Shown one piece after another: positions 8,522 through 17,439 of a stretch of 37,416 nt of DNA (the stretch's first letter is position 1; the number at the start of each line of letters is the position of its first letter). This DNA is from Bacteroidales bacterium (lineage in GTDB: Bacteria; Bacteroidota; Bacteroidia; Bacteroidales; UBA932), in assembly GCA_017615615.1 (NCBI GenBank), contig JAFZZW010000030.1, positions 1 to 37,416 on the forward strand, in the 5' to 3' direction. A program made the translations under genes and the position numbers. A model generated the notes under the pieces. The model was not told the origin of the DNA. It did not search any database and saw nothing but the letters and a program-made list of their open reading frames with translations.

Positions 8522-9310
8522 TTATTCCTCCTCTGCGTTAGGGGTTGTTTCTGCTTCGTGCTCTTCGAGCATGTGGAATAAAGCTCCAACTCCGAAGTGC
8601 TTCTCATAAGCGTTGAACCATACGTTCAGTGCCTCGTTGAGGCCCTTGGAAGTCATGGTCGCGCCGGTAATTGCGTCAACCGCGTTGGTGGCGCCGGTTG
8701 CCTCGGCGTTCTTCTCAAGCCTGAAGGCGGGGGAGTCGCCCCATTCGACCGTCTTGCCGGTGAACTTTTCGCGGAACCAGGGCTCGTCCTTGATCTTGGC
8801 GCCGAGGCCCGGGGTCTCGGACTCATGGTCGAAGAAGGCGCCTGCGATGGTATGGAGGTCGGGTTGCAATGCGATGTAGCCCCATACCGGTCCCCAGAGA
8901 CCGGCGCCGTAAACAGGTATGACGGCTTTGCCGCTCTTGAAGATATAGACAGGGAGAGTAGCTTCACCTTCTGAGAGAATGGCCTTGTGCTGGGGTTTGA
9001 GCTTGCTGACGAGTTCTATCTTGTCTTTGCTGACGGAGAGCTCGCCGTTCTTTTCGCCGTCCAGGCCAATGGTGTAGGCTTCCTGGATGTTGCTTGCATA
9101 GAGGTCGAGGATTTCTGCGTTCTTTGCCGCGTAGAGCTCTTCAGTAGGCTTGACGCCTGCCGCGCTCATCATCTGCCGCAGCGTCTCCGCCTTGGCGTTG
9201 GCGTCCTGGGCAGGGCCGAGCTTGGCAGCTACGAACGCGAGCAGCGAAGCCACGATGACCACGATGACCGCCGTGTAGATGACTGTATAGACGTTGTTGT
9301 TCGTATTCAT
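8522..9310 (-). CDS. nqrC: Na+-translocating NADH:quinone reductase subunit C
   Basis: 262 residues, with one N-terminal TM (about 9-29) and a periplasmic FMN-binding domain. The flavinylation motif TGATMTS is at 225-231, with Thr228 as the expected residue phosphoester-linked to FMN. A second TGAT string occurs at 215-218, but only the later one has the full motif context. The subunit carries electrons from the iron centre to NqrB. It starts 2 bases after the nqrB stop. Confidence 0.95.
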   Translation of the reverse strand: MNTNNNVYTVIYTAVIVVIVASLLAFVAAKLGPAQDANAKAETLRQMMSAAGVKPTEELYAAKNAEILDLYASNIQEAYTIGLDGEKNGELSVSKDKIELVSKLKPQHKAILSEGEATLPVYIFKSGKAVIPVYGAGLWGPVWGYIALQPDLHTIAGAFFDHESETPGLGAKIKDEPWFREKFTGKTVEWGDSPAFRLEKNAEATGATNAVDAITGATMTSKGLNEALNVWFNAYEKHFGVGALFHMLEEHEAETTPNAEEE

Positions 9311-9312
9311 GG

Positions 9313-10437
9313 CTATGCGGCGTTAAGTTTCTTGAGTCTGCGGGAGATGTGCGTGCCGGTGACGCAGTGGTCGATGAGAGGTGCGAAGGTGTTCATAAGC
9401 AGGATGGCGAGCATCATGCCCTCGGCGTAGCCGGGGTTGAACAGGCGCACCGTGATGCAGAGCATGCCGATGAGGATGCCGTAGATCCACTTGCCGCACT
9501 CCGTCTGGCAGGAAGTTACGGGGTCGGTTGCCATGAAGATGGTACCGAAAGCGAAGCCGCCGTACAGGAGCTGCATGTAGAAGGGGATGTCGGTTATGCC
9601 GGCGACGTTGCCGATCCAGCCCACGAGGAGGGCGCCGGCGATGCTGCCCGCCATGATCTTCCAGCTGGCGATGCCGGTCCAGAGGAGCAGGGCCGCGCCG
9701 AGCAGGATGGCGACAACGGATGTTTCGCCGACGGAACCGGGAACGGTGCCGATGAAAAGGTCCCAGAAGCCGGTGCCGTACTGGGCGGGGCCGTCCAGGG
9801 CGAGGGGAGTGGCGCCGGTGAAGGCGTCGGCCACTGCGGTCTCGCCTTTACGGAAGGCTATCCAGCAATCGGAGCCCGACATATAATTAGGGTAGGAGAA
9901 GAACAGGAACGCTCGCGTGAGCAGGGCGGGGTTCCAGATGTTCATTCCGGTGCCGCCGAAGACCTCCTTGCCGAATATGACTGCGAAGGCTACGGCGACC
10001 GCGAGCATCCACAGGGGGATATCCACCGGGACGATGAGGGGAATGAAGAAGCCGCTCACAAGGTAGCCCTCGCTCACTTCTTCTCCACGTATCTGGCTGG
10101 ATGCGAACTCGATGGCGAGTCCTACCGCGTAGGAGACTATGTACAGGGGGAGGACCTTGAGGAAACCGAACCAGAAGTACTCCAGTATGTGTACTCCGGT
10201 CTGGCCCATCGCGAGTCCGTGCTGGTAGCCGACGTTCCACATGCCGAAGAGCGCGGCGGGAGCGGCGGCGATTACCACTAGGATGAGGAGACGCTTGAGA
10301 TCGATGGCGTCGCGCACGTGCGAGCCTTTCTTCGTGACCGTTCCGGGAACGTGAAGGAATGTCTCAAAAGCATCGACGGAACTGTGAAGCCAGTAAAGCT
10401 TGCCGCCTTTTTCGAATATCTTGTTCATATCTTTCAA
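9313..10437 (-). CDS. nqrB: Na+-translocating NADH:quinone reductase subunit B
   Basis: The largest membrane subunit, 374 residues, with about ten helices; it binds covalent FMN and riboflavin and forms the main Na+ channel. The FMN motif FTGATPLAL places the attachment residue at Thr210. The segment FGGTGMNIWNPALLTRAF is strongly family-like. Its ATG overlaps the nqrA stop by 4 bases (ATGA), implying translational coupling. No apbE flavin transferase, needed for FMN attachment, lies in the window. Confidence 0.96.
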   Translation of the reverse strand: MKDMNKIFEKGGKLYWLHSSVDAFETFLHVPGTVTKKGSHVRDAIDLKRLLILVVIAAAPAALFGMWNVGYQHGLAMGQTGVHILEYFWFGFLKVLPLYIVSYAVGLAIEFASSQIRGEEVSEGYLVSGFFIPLIVPVDIPLWMLAVAVAFAVIFGKEVFGGTGMNIWNPALLTRAFLFFSYPNYMSGSDCWIAFRKGETAVADAFTGATPLALDGPAQYGTGFWDLFIGTVPGSVGETSVVAILLGAALLLWTGIASWKIMAGSIAGALLVGWIGNVAGITDIPFYMQLLYGGFAFGTIFMATDPVTSCQTECGKWIYGILIGMLCITVRLFNPGYAEGMMLAILLMNTFAPLIDHCVTGTHISRRLKKLNAA

Positions 10438-11759
10438 GCCATTTCTTTAAGCATGAGGTCGATGCCCCGAGCTATCATGTCCTGTATGTAGTTCTTGCTG
10501 GGATCTACGAATTCGCAGAGCGCCAGGTCTTCCGGAAGGACCTCGTAGATGCCGAATTTCTCCATCTTCTCGATGTCCCCTGCAAGGCATGCCTTGGCAA
10601 GGAATACGGGATAGATGTCCATCGGGAGAACCTTCTTGTAGTAGTTTTCGTTCATCAGGAACGGGCGGGGGCCGCCGTGGAGGTTGGTGTCCATATCCCA
10701 CTTGTGGCCTGGCAGAAGCCAGCTGAAGTAGCTGCGGTCGGCGCTGAACTGATTGAACCGCAGGGGGTTGATCCAGCCGAGCAGCTCTTTGTCATAGCCT
10801 TCGCGGATAATTGTCACCTGGTCGTCGTCCCTGCCGAGGTAGCCGCATGTTCCGACGCTCTTGCCGGTGAGGATGTCGCCGGAGATGATGCGTACGCCCT
10901 CAGTGCCGCCGCCCCAGAAAGCGGTGAGCTCTTTCATAGGGGTGCCGGGGAGGGCCTCGATGTACGAGGGCTCTATGGCGGCGGGGCCTCCTACGGCTAT
11001 CTTGCGGCGGAGGTTGAGCCTGCCGGTGGCGAAGAGCCTGCCGATTGCCGCCAGGGCCTGAAGCGACAGTGTCCAGACGCATTCGCCTTTGAGAACAGGG
11101 CTGATGTGGCTGATCTGTACGCCTACGTTGCCAGCGGGATGCTTGCCCTTGAAGCGGTGGAGGGTGCAGCCGCTGAGCCGCGAGAAGGGAGAGTCGGGCT
11201 TGCTGCCGTCCAGACTCAGGTGGACCGGAGCGATGGAGGCGAGGGCGTCGACGCCCTTCTGGAGGGAGGCGATCTCCTGACCGAGTGTGAATGCGGAGTC
11301 TGCGGCGAGGGGAGCTGTGCTGAAGGAGGAAATGAAAATGCCCTTGGGAGTGACTGCAGGGTCTGCCATGATGCCGTACGGGCGCTGGACGATGAGGGTC
11401 CACAGGCCGCTGGCAAGGAGGGCCTTTTTGACGTCCGAGGTGTCGAAGGATGCATATTCCTGCTTGTCATCCGTTTTGATCAGCACGGCGAGGAGCTTGC
11501 GTTTCTCGCCTCTGACTATTTCCTGGACCGTGCCGCTTGCGGGCGCTGTGAGCAGGATGTCAGGGTTCTTCTTGTCTGCGATGACGGGGGAACCGCAGAG
11601 TACGCGGTCGCCTTCCTTGACGAGGAGTCGGGGGAGCAGTCCCCTTACGGAAGGCTCGACGGCTATGGTTTGCGGGGTCATCGACTTGCTGACAAGAAGG
11701 CCGGGTGTTCCCGAAACCGGGATATCCAGGCCTTGTCGTAAAACGATGATATCAGACAT
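10434..11759 (-). CDS. nqrA: Na+-translocating NADH:quinone reductase subunit A
   Basis: The cytoplasmic quinone-interacting subunit, first gene of the operon, 441 residues, close to the usual length. It starts MSDIIVLRQGLDIPVSGTPG, the RnfC/NqrA barrel-sandwich domain with the PSVRG loop, and ends in the GIDLMLKEMA region typical of NqrA. The frame is open far upstream through the antisense of pcrA, but the ATG at 11759 matches the family N-terminus and is the last one before the divergent promoter region. The operon order nqrABCDEF is complete, so the cell should couple NADH oxidation to sodium export. Confidence 0.96.
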   Translation of the reverse strand: MSDIIVLRQGLDIPVSGTPGLLVSKSMTPQTIAVEPSVRGLLPRLLVKEGDRVLCGSPVIADKKNPDILLTAPASGTVQEIVRGEKRKLLAVLIKTDDKQEYASFDTSDVKKALLASGLWTLIVQRPYGIMADPAVTPKGIFISSFSTAPLAADSAFTLGQEIASLQKGVDALASIAPVHLSLDGSKPDSPFSRLSGCTLHRFKGKHPAGNVGVQISHISPVLKGECVWTLSLQALAAIGRLFATGRLNLRRKIAVGGPAAIEPSYIEALPGTPMKELTAFWGGGTEGVRIISGDILTGKSVGTCGYLGRDDDQVTIIREGYDKELLGWINPLRFNQFSADRSYFSWLLPGHKWDMDTNLHGGPRPFLMNENYYKKVLPMDIYPVFLAKACLAGDIEKMEKFGIYEVLPEDLALCEFVDPSKNYIQDMIARGIDLMLKEMA

Positions 11760-11792
11760 TTTATATAACGTTATAATATTTGCGTCAAACGC

Positions 11793-11824
11793 TTTGCGAA
11801 GATACCACTTTTTTTGTAATTTCG
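11793..11824 (+). promoter_or_regulatory. Promoter of pcrA
   Basis: TTTG (11793-11796), a 20-base spacer and TAATTTCG (11817-11824), one mismatch from TAnnTTTG. The box ends 7 bases before the ATG at 11832, so the leader is almost absent. Confidence 0.6.
11797..11804 (-). promoter_or_regulatory. Possible -7 box of the nqr operon
   Basis: TATCTTCG on the minus strand matches TAnnTTTG with one mismatch and lies 37 bases before the nqrA ATG. No good -33 TTTG is at the right distance, so this is tentative. It abuts the -33 element of the divergent pcrA promoter, so the two could compete. Confidence 0.3.
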
Positions 11825-11831
11825 CGCTATT

Positions 11832-14276
11832 ATGGAAGCAAATGTGGGAGCCATTCTGGCAGAATTGAACGAGGAGCAGAAAAAGGCGGTCCAGAGCCTC
11901 GACGGGCCGGTGTTGATAGTGGCAGGAGCAGGGTCGGGAAAGACCCGCGTTCTCACCAGCAGGGTCGCGAACCTGCTGGCCCACGGAGTGGAACCGTCCC
12001 GGGTACTTGCGCTCACATTCACCAAGAAAGCTGCAGGGGAGATGAAAGAACGCATCGCGCTCATGGTGGGCGCGTGGAAGGCCCGCCGCGTTGTCATGGG
12101 CACATTCCATGCTGTTTTCGTACGCTTCCTGCGCGAGTACGCCGCGTCCCTCGGATATCCCGAGAATTTCACCATCTACGACCAGAGCGATTCCACATCC
12201 GCCGTCAAGACCGTCGTCAAGGAACTGGGACTGGACGATTCCGTTTACAAGCCCCGCGACGTCCTCGCCCGCATCTCCAGCGCCAAGAACAATCTCATCA
12301 CGGTTTCCGCATACAGGAACGACCCCAACGCCCTCCGGGCCGACACATACTCCAAAAGGCCCCGCATCTGCGACGTCTACGAGCTCTACCAGAAGCGCCT
12401 CAAGCAGTCCGGCGTCATGGACTTCGACGACATCCTCGTCAACATGAACATCCTCCTGCGGGACAACAAGCAGGCCCTGGAAGACATTTCCTCGCGTTTT
12501 TCCCATATAATGGTTGACGAGTACCAGGACACCAACCACAGCCAGTACATCATCCTGCGCAAGCTCGCTGCCAGGCATCACAACCTCTGCGTGGTGGGGG
12601 ACGATTCCCAGTCTATATATGCCTTCCGCGGCGCCCAGATCCAGAATATCCTCAATTTCCGCAAGGATTATCCCGAATGCAAGGTATTCCGTCTGGAGCG
12701 CAACTACCGCAGCACCTCCACCATAGTGGACGCCGCCAATTCCATCATCGAACACAATACCGGCCGCATCCCCAAGCGCTGCTGGTCCCAGGCGGAAAAA
12801 GGCGAGAAGATTCACCTCATAAAGGCATTCACCGAGCAGGACGAGGCCGTGGACATAGTGTCCGAAATCCAGTCCCGCATGCGCAGGGAAGGCGCCCAGT
12901 ATCAGGATTTCGCCATCCTGTACCGCACCAATGCCCAGTCGCGCGCGCTTGAGGAGCAGCTCCGCCGCCGCAATATCCCGTATATGGTATATTCGGGCAA
13001 TTCCTTCTTTGACAGGGCCGAGGTGAAGGACCTTATGGCCTATTTCAAGCTCTGCGTGAACACCAATGACGACGAATCGTTCAAACGCATCGTCAACAAG
13101 CCCGCCCGGGCGATAGGGGACACCACGGTCAAGGCGCTGGAAGAATTCGCCCGCGCCGGCGAGGTTCCCCTCTTCAAGGCCGTGTTCATGAAGTCGCTGG
13201 AGGCCACCGGCCTTCGCGGGGCAGCCATCCAGAAGCTCCGCGCTTTCGGTGCCATGATAGACGGTTTCGCCCGCAAGGTCCCTGTGACAGGGGCTTTTGA
13301 CCTTGCAAAGGAAATAGCCGAGGGCAGCGGCCTGATGGCCCTCTACCGGGCCGACCTGTCTATTGAAGGCCAGGCGCGCCTGGCGAACATCGAGGAGCTC
13401 GTCAGCTCCGTCGCCGGTTTCGAGGAAGAACGCCGCGACGAGGCCGAGGGTGCCGAGGATACCTTCACCCTGGACGATTTCCTGGAGAACGTATCCCTTC
13501 TGAGCAACGTGGACGTCACCGAAGAGGACGACACCAATAATAAAGTAGCCCTGATGACGGCCCATTCGGCCAAGGGCCTGGAGTTTCCGTACGTCTTCGT
13601 GGCGGGAATGGAGGAGAACCTGTTCCCCAGCCAGAGCATGACTGCGAGCCTCAAGGATCTGGAAGAGGAGCGGCGCCTGTTCTATGTGGCCGTAACCCGC
13701 GCACAGAAGGCGGTGTCCCTGTCATATGCCGGCACGCGCATGCGCAACGGCCGCCACGAGTCCAACTCCCCGTCCCGTTTCCTGCGGGATATCGATTCCA
13801 AGTACCTTGACAGGCCTCTGGATGACGAAGATTTCTCCAATGATGGCCTGAGGCATGAGTGGGGCGGCTTCGGCAGCCGCTGGTCCGGCGGACGGCTGGA
13901 CCGGATGGCAAGCGGCCGTAATAATTCCGGCAGCACTGCCTCTTCGGATCGGTTCGGGTCTTCGACCCTCATCCCCCCCACTGCCCCTCCGGGTCAGCGG
14001 GTCCCCCCCGTTCACGAGGCCACGGGCGGCCACGCCGACCGAAGAGGCAGTGCTGCCGGAATTATTACGGCCGCTCCCGCAGACCCGGACTTCGTGCCGT
14101 CGCCGATGAAGGACTTCAAGCCCGGAATGCGCATCGAGCACAACAGGTTCGGTCCCGGGGAAATCCTGGAGATAACCGGCAAAGTGCCGGAGCTCAAGGC
14201 CCGGGTACGCTTCGATGAACTGGGAGAAAAACTGCTTCTGCTGAAGTACGCCAAAATGCGCCCGGAGAAGCGCTAA
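11832..14276 (+). CDS. pcrA: ATP-dependent DNA helicase PcrA/UvrD
   Basis: An 814-residue superfamily 1A 3'-5' helicase for repair and replication-fork processing. Walker A AGAGSGKT is at 31-38, motif Ia LALTFTKKAA near 58, Walker B VDEYQDTN near 228, motif III GDDSQSIYAFRGA near 256, motif IV LERNYRST near 290, and motifs V/VI TAHSAKGLEF and VAVTRAQK near 576-625. The C-terminus (about 760-812) is the Tudor-like domain, starting GMRIEHNRFGPGEI, that binds RNA polymerase. Between the helicase core and this domain, codons 694-748 come from a 165-bp palindromic element whose insertion keeps the frame. The linker is known to be variable, so activity is probably kept. The start follows a promoter box by 7 bases; the stop overlaps convergent hslR by 4. 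Confidence 0.95.
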   Translation: MEANVGAILAELNEEQKKAVQSLDGPVLIVAGAGSGKTRVLTSRVANLLAHGVEPSRVLALTFTKKAAGEMKERIALMVGAWKARRVVMGTFHAVFVRFLREYAASLGYPENFTIYDQSDSTSAVKTVVKELGLDDSVYKPRDVLARISSAKNNLITVSAYRNDPNALRADTYSKRPRICDVYELYQKRLKQSGVMDFDDILVNMNILLRDNKQALEDISSRFSHIMVDEYQDTNHSQYIILRKLAARHHNLCVVGDDSQSIYAFRGAQIQNILNFRKDYPECKVFRLERNYRSTSTIVDAANSIIEHNTGRIPKRCWSQAEKGEKIHLIKAFTEQDEAVDIVSEIQSRMRREGAQYQDFAILYRTNAQSRALEEQLRRRNIPYMVYSGNSFFDRAEVKDLMAYFKLCVNTNDDESFKRIVNKPARAIGDTTVKALEEFARAGEVPLFKAVFMKSLEATGLRGAAIQKLRAFGAMIDGFARKVPVTGAFDLAKEIAEGSGLMALYRADLSIEGQARLANIEELVSSVAGFEEERRDEAEGAEDTFTLDDFLENVSLLSNVDVTEEDDTNNKVALMTAHSAKGLEFPYVFVAGMEENLFPSQSMTASLKDLEEERRLFYVAVTRAQKAVSLSYAGTRMRNGRHESNSPSRFLRDIDSKYLDRPLDDEDFSNDGLRHEWGGFGSRWSGGRLDRMASGRNNSGSTASSDRFGSSTLIPPTAPPGQRVPPVHEATGGHADRRGSAAGIITAAPADPDFVPSPMKDFKPGMRIEHNRFGPGEILEITGKVPELKARVRFDELGEKLLLLKYAKMRPEKR
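13911..14075. repeat. 165-bp in-frame palindromic element inside pcrA
   Basis: Two perfect 37-base inverted arms (13911-13947 and 14039-14075) flank a 91-base GC-rich centre with C-runs. Each arm has the core AATTCCGGCAGCACTGCC or its complement. Total length is 165 bp, exactly 55 codons, and the left arm begins on a pcrA codon boundary. The peptide is rich in Gly, Ser, Pro and Ala with no predicted fold. It lies in the flexible linker before the Tudor domain. It resembles in principle the palindromic elements that insert in frame in Rickettsia genes, but no sequence relation is claimed. No clear target-site duplication is seen. Confidence 0.85.
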
Positions 14277-14653
14277 TCCATCATTTCCATTATATGGTCG
14301 AGTGTCCGGCGGTCCTTCTTGGTGGGACGGCCGGCGCCCTTGTCGCGGTGGAAGACTATCGTCTCCTTTGGGGCGTGGAGCTTGGCGCTTTCGCCGGGGG
14401 GAGTGAGGTCTTCGAGAAACTCGGGAACCAGTTGCGCGCCCATGCGGTTGCTGCTTACCTGGAGTACTTTGTAGGTAAGTACGGCAGGGCCTTTGTGGAT
14501 CTCGAGAATCTCGCCGGCCTTGACTGCCTTGCCGGGCTTTGCCGGGGTGCCGTCAATGCGAACTTTGTTGCCGTTGCAGGCGTCGGTGGCCTCCGAGCGG
14601 GTCTTGTAGATGCGGACTGCCCAGAGGTATTTGTCTATCCTTACGCTGTCCAT
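14273..14653 (-). CDS. hslR: S4-domain RNA-binding protein, Hsp15 family
   Basis: A 126-residue protein with an S4 fold at the N-terminus: RIDKYLWAVRIYKTRS near 5-20, then the K-V-R-I-D-G turn near 31-35. The basic tail ends in GAGRPTKKDRRTLDHIMEMMD. Hsp15 proteins bind stalled 50S subunits carrying a nascent chain and help recycle them. Length agrees with the family. Its start lies inside the 3' end of the DJ-1 gene (13-base overlap), so both are probably translated from one mRNA. The stop overlaps convergent pcrA by 4 bases. Confidence 0.88.
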   Translation of the reverse strand: MDSVRIDKYLWAVRIYKTRSEATDACNGNKVRIDGTPAKPGKAVKAGEILEIHKGPAVLTYKVLQVSSNRMGAQLVPEFLEDLTPPGESAKLHAPKETIVFHRDKGAGRPTKKDRRTLDHIMEMMD

Positions 14654-15216
14654 AGGTAAAGGGCGTGTTTGACTTCTTCGAGTTTGTCGGGAACCAGGGC
14701 GGCTACGATTTCCAGAGCGAAAGCCACTGCGTGGCCTGCGGAACGTCCGGTTATGATGCGCCCGGAGCGCACAGCGGGCTTGGGTGTGAATACTGCGCCC
14801 AGTGAAACGAGCTCCTGCTCGAAGCCGTCGAAGCAGGTGAACTCAACGTCCTTCATGTCGCCGAGCTCTTTCAGCACCAGACCCGGAGCCGCGCAGATGG
14901 CGGCCAGCGTACCTCCGGCCTTGTAATGGTCCTTCATGGCCTTAATAAGCGGTTTGCAGCCGGCCAGGTTCCTGGAACCCGGCATGCCGCCGGGGAAGAT
15001 CATCACGTCCTCCGGGCCTGTGCCGGCGGAACTTGCGTCCATGTCTTCCAGTATCCATTCTGCCTCTATTTCTACGCCGTGGGAGCTGGTGACGGCGAGG
15101 TCTTTTTTGATGGAGACGAGCTCTACGGGGAGCCCGGCGCGGCGGAGGACGTCGCATGTGGCGAGGGCTTCCATGTCTTCGAAGCCGTCCGAGAGAAAAA
15201 TGTTGATGCCTTTCAT
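14641..15216 (-). CDS. DJ-1/PfpI family protein
   Basis: A 191-residue class I glutamine amidotransferase-like protein of the DJ-1/YajL group. It begins MKGINIFLSDGFEDMEAL; Glu16 corresponds to the acidic residue that tunes the reactive cysteine. AAICAAPG places the nucleophilic elbow Cys at 108. Family members act in oxidative stress defence, as chaperones or on glyoxals; the precise activity cannot be read. A TTG 21 bases upstream could extend the frame, but the ATG at 15216 gives the canonical N-terminus. It is first in a two-gene unit with hslR and diverges from manA. Confidence 0.88.
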   Translation of the reverse strand: MKGINIFLSDGFEDMEALATCDVLRRAGLPVELVSIKKDLAVTSSHGVEIEAEWILEDMDASSAGTGPEDVMIFPGGMPGSRNLAGCKPLIKAMKDHYKAGGTLAAICAAPGLVLKELGDMKDVEFTCFDGFEQELVSLGAVFTPKPAVRSGRIITGRSAGHAVAFALEIVAALVPDKLEEVKHALYLWTA

Positions 15217-15253
15217 AATCGGGAAATCTTTCTGCAATATACTTATTTTTCCG

Positions 15254-15261
15254 TATTTTTG
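15254..15261 (+). promoter_or_regulatory. -7 box of manA
   Basis: TATTTTTG, a full TAnnTTTG match, ends 7 bases before the manA ATG. The -33 element is weak, with only T-rich sequence around 15229-15232. Confidence 0.55.
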
Positions 15262-15268
15262 CAGGCAA

Positions 15269-16234
15269 ATGGACGAAAAAAGACTTTACCCCCTGAGTTT
15301 CTGCACCCTCGCCGACGAATACGGCTGGGGTACCGACGAATTCCTGCTTGCCGACCTCGGCTACCGCGATTCCCTGATCCGCGAGGGCTGGCTTGCCGGC
15401 AATGCCATCAGCGAAATCATGGACACATATCTGGACCGGGTAGTCGGCGACAACGCCTTCTCGTACTGGGGCCGCCAGTTCCCCGTCCAGATCAAGAGGA
15501 TAGACGTAGGCGGAACGATGCCCCTCCGGGTGCATCCGGATACCGAGACCGCGGAGCAGCGCTACGATTTCCTCGGGCGCCGCAAGGTCTGGTACGTGCT
15601 CAAGGCCTCGCCGGACGCCCGTCTTCTCGTCGGCTGGAACCATGATACCGACGCCTCCGAGGTTTATTCCGCCTGTGCGGACGGCTCGGTCAAAGGCATG
15701 CTCAAGGAATTCGCGCCCAAGGCGGGACAGTTCATCCATATCCCCGCCGGTACGCCGCACGCGGCATGCGGAAAGGTGGAGCTGCTGGAGGTCAGCGAGT
15801 CTTCGCCCCTCGATTTCTGCCTGAGCGGCCTGGGGGAGGACGTCCATCCGGACGAATTCGACGAGTCCCTCAATCTTGTGGACGCGCTGGACTTTATCTC
15901 TTACGGCGAATTTACCGGCAATCTTGAGAATCCTTCCGGAACCTTTGCCGATTATCCCGAATTCGAGGTCCGGCATATCGACCTCCATTCACCTGCAAGC
16001 GTTGACGGCTCTCCCGACTCGTTCGTCATCTACGTATGCGTCAAGGGATCTGCAGTGCTTCAGCTGGACGTCCTCGGACAGAAGGCCAATTACGCATTGA
16101 ACGCCTGCAAGGCCCTGCTGGTGCCTGCCGAATGCGAAGGCTTTGCGTTGATTCCCCGGGAGAGGGGGACGGAACTGCTTCAGATTTCCGTGCCTTTCCA
16201 GGAACCCCGGGACAGTTACGTATCCGGTAATTAG
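15269..16234 (+). CDS. manA: Class I mannose-6-phosphate isomerase
   Basis: A 321-residue cupin-fold isomerase that should interconvert mannose-6-phosphate and fructose-6-phosphate, feeding GDP-mannose synthesis or mannose use. QIKRID is at 74-79 and RVHPD at 88-92 (metal-binding His89). FIHIPAGTPHAAC near 155 supplies the second His of the zinc site. The usual GKTE-W-Y motif, whose Glu also binds zinc, reads GRRKVWYV at 103-110 with Lys in place of Glu. Either another acid substitutes or the enzyme differs. The ATG is chosen over upstream codons because it follows a TATTTTTG box by 7 bases and starts the family N-terminus. Its stop overlaps the convergent lolC-like gene by 4 bases. Confidence 0.82.
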   Translation: MDEKRLYPLSFCTLADEYGWGTDEFLLADLGYRDSLIREGWLAGNAISEIMDTYLDRVVGDNAFSYWGRQFPVQIKRIDVGGTMPLRVHPDTETAEQRYDFLGRRKVWYVLKASPDARLLVGWNHDTDASEVYSACADGSVKGMLKEFAPKAGQFIHIPAGTPHAACGKVELLEVSESSPLDFCLSGLGEDVHPDEFDESLNLVDALDFISYGEFTGNLENPSGTFADYPEFEVRHIDLHSPASVDGSPDSFVIYVCVKGSAVLQLDVLGQKANYALNACKALLVPAECEGFALIPRERGTELLQISVPFQEPRDSYVSGN

Positions 16235-17439
16235 CCGTTTATCTCCTTCCGGGAGGTGGACGCCAGGGCGATGATGAAGCCTATGGCGGCAACGGCAACC
16301 ACCGTGAACAGCAGGTCCCAGGGCTTGACCACCACCGGATAGGCATCCACAAGGAAATTCCCCGGCATCTTGACAAGCCCCAGCTTCTGCTGAAGCAGGG
16401 CCAGGGCGATGCCGGCAACGAGGCCGACCGCCATTCCGGCAAGCGAGATAAGCCAGCCTTCCAGAACGAATATCCGCCGGACGAGACCGTCGGATGCGCC
16501 GAGGGCGTGCAGGGTGCCGATGTCATCCTCCTTCTCGATTATGAGCATCGACAGCGAGCCGTATATGTTCAGGGCGACTATGAGTACCACGAAGATGAGT
16601 ATCAGGAAGACGGCGGCCTTCTCGTATTTCATCATCTTGAAAAGGGTGCTCTGCTGCTCGTAACGGTCCAGCAGGACGCATTCCTGTCCGGCGTAGTCCT
16701 TCTTGAACCGCCTGACCGCACGGCGTGACGGGTCTTTGAGATTAACCTCCACGCCGCTGACCGTTTCCGGGTCCGAGCCTGTGAGGGCCTGCATGGTGTG
16801 CAGAGGGATAATCAGGAGGGAGGCGTCGGTGTCGGAACTGATGCTGATAAGCCCCATGGGGAATACCTTCCGGCTGTTTGCCGATGCTGCCGGATTGCCG
16901 GGTGAGATGTGTCCGTTCTTGTCCGGATAATACAGGACCATAGGATCGATGAATCTCGGATGGATGCCGAGTGTATGGGCAAGCACCGAGCCTACGACAG
17001 CGCCGGGAACATCGCCTTTGCAGAGTGAAAACTCTCCCTCGTAAATGTGGGACGTTATTCCTTCCTGTTCGGAGAAACTTTCCTCCACCCCCTTGGCGCG
17101 GGCGATGCCCTGCTTCTCGCCGTACGTGAGAAAGACATTGTCTTCCAGGGTGTAGCGTACGCTCAGGACCCTTGGGTCCGCTGCCAGGCGGTCGACAACC
17201 GTGCTGTCGGGGCGGAACTTGCCGGCCCCGGACGGGCTGGCCATCATCAGGTCGGGGGTAAGGTCCCCGATGTTGCCGGTTATGATCGAGTCGAACCCGT
17301 TATAGACACTCAGGATGAGCACCAGTGCGGCGGTACCTATGGCAAGGCCGATGGCGCTGATTGCGGAAATGACGTTTATTACGTTGTGGGATTTCCGGGC
17401 AAACAGGTACCTGCGCGCTATGAACAGGGGGACGTTCAT
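16231..17439 (-). CDS. LolC/LolE-type lipoprotein-releasing ABC permease
   Basis: A 402-residue FtsX-family permease. It has TM1 (about 21-45), a large periplasmic domain, and three C-terminal TMs (about 275-300, 320-345 and 370-392). The N-terminus FIARRYLFARKSHNVINVISAISAIG is diagnostic of LolC/LolE. With a LolD ATPase, absent from this window, it would extract lipoproteins from the inner membrane. It starts 4 bases inside rbfA, in a tyrS-rbfA-permease unit. Whether it is the LolC or LolE type cannot be decided here. Confidence 0.88.
   Translation of the reverse strand: MNVPLFIARRYLFARKSHNVINVISAISAIGLAIGTAALVLILSVYNGFDSIITGNIGDLTPDLMMASPSGAGKFRPDSTVVDRLAADPRVLSVRYTLEDNVFLTYGEKQGIARAKGVEESFSEQEGITSHIYEGEFSLCKGDVPGAVVGSVLAHTLGIHPRFIDPMVLYYPDKNGHISPGNPAASANSRKVFPMGLISISSDTDASLLIIPLHTMQALTGSDPETVSGVEVNLKDPSRRAVRRFKKDYAGQECVLLDRYEQQSTLFKMMKYEKAAVFLILIFVVLIVALNIYGSLSMLIIEKEDDIGTLHALGASDGLVRRIFVLEGWLISLAGMAVGLVAGIALALLQQKLGLVKMPGNFLVDAYPVVVKPWDLLFTVVAVAAIGFIIALASTSRKEING

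Noticed and set aside
11760-13565. Long extension of the nqrA frame
   Set aside because: It is antisense to the pcrA coding sequence, which has all helicase motifs; NqrA starts canonically at 11759.
15217-15237. TTG start for the DJ-1 family gene
   Set aside because: The ATG at 15216 gives the family N-terminus; the TTG would add seven residues not seen in relatives.
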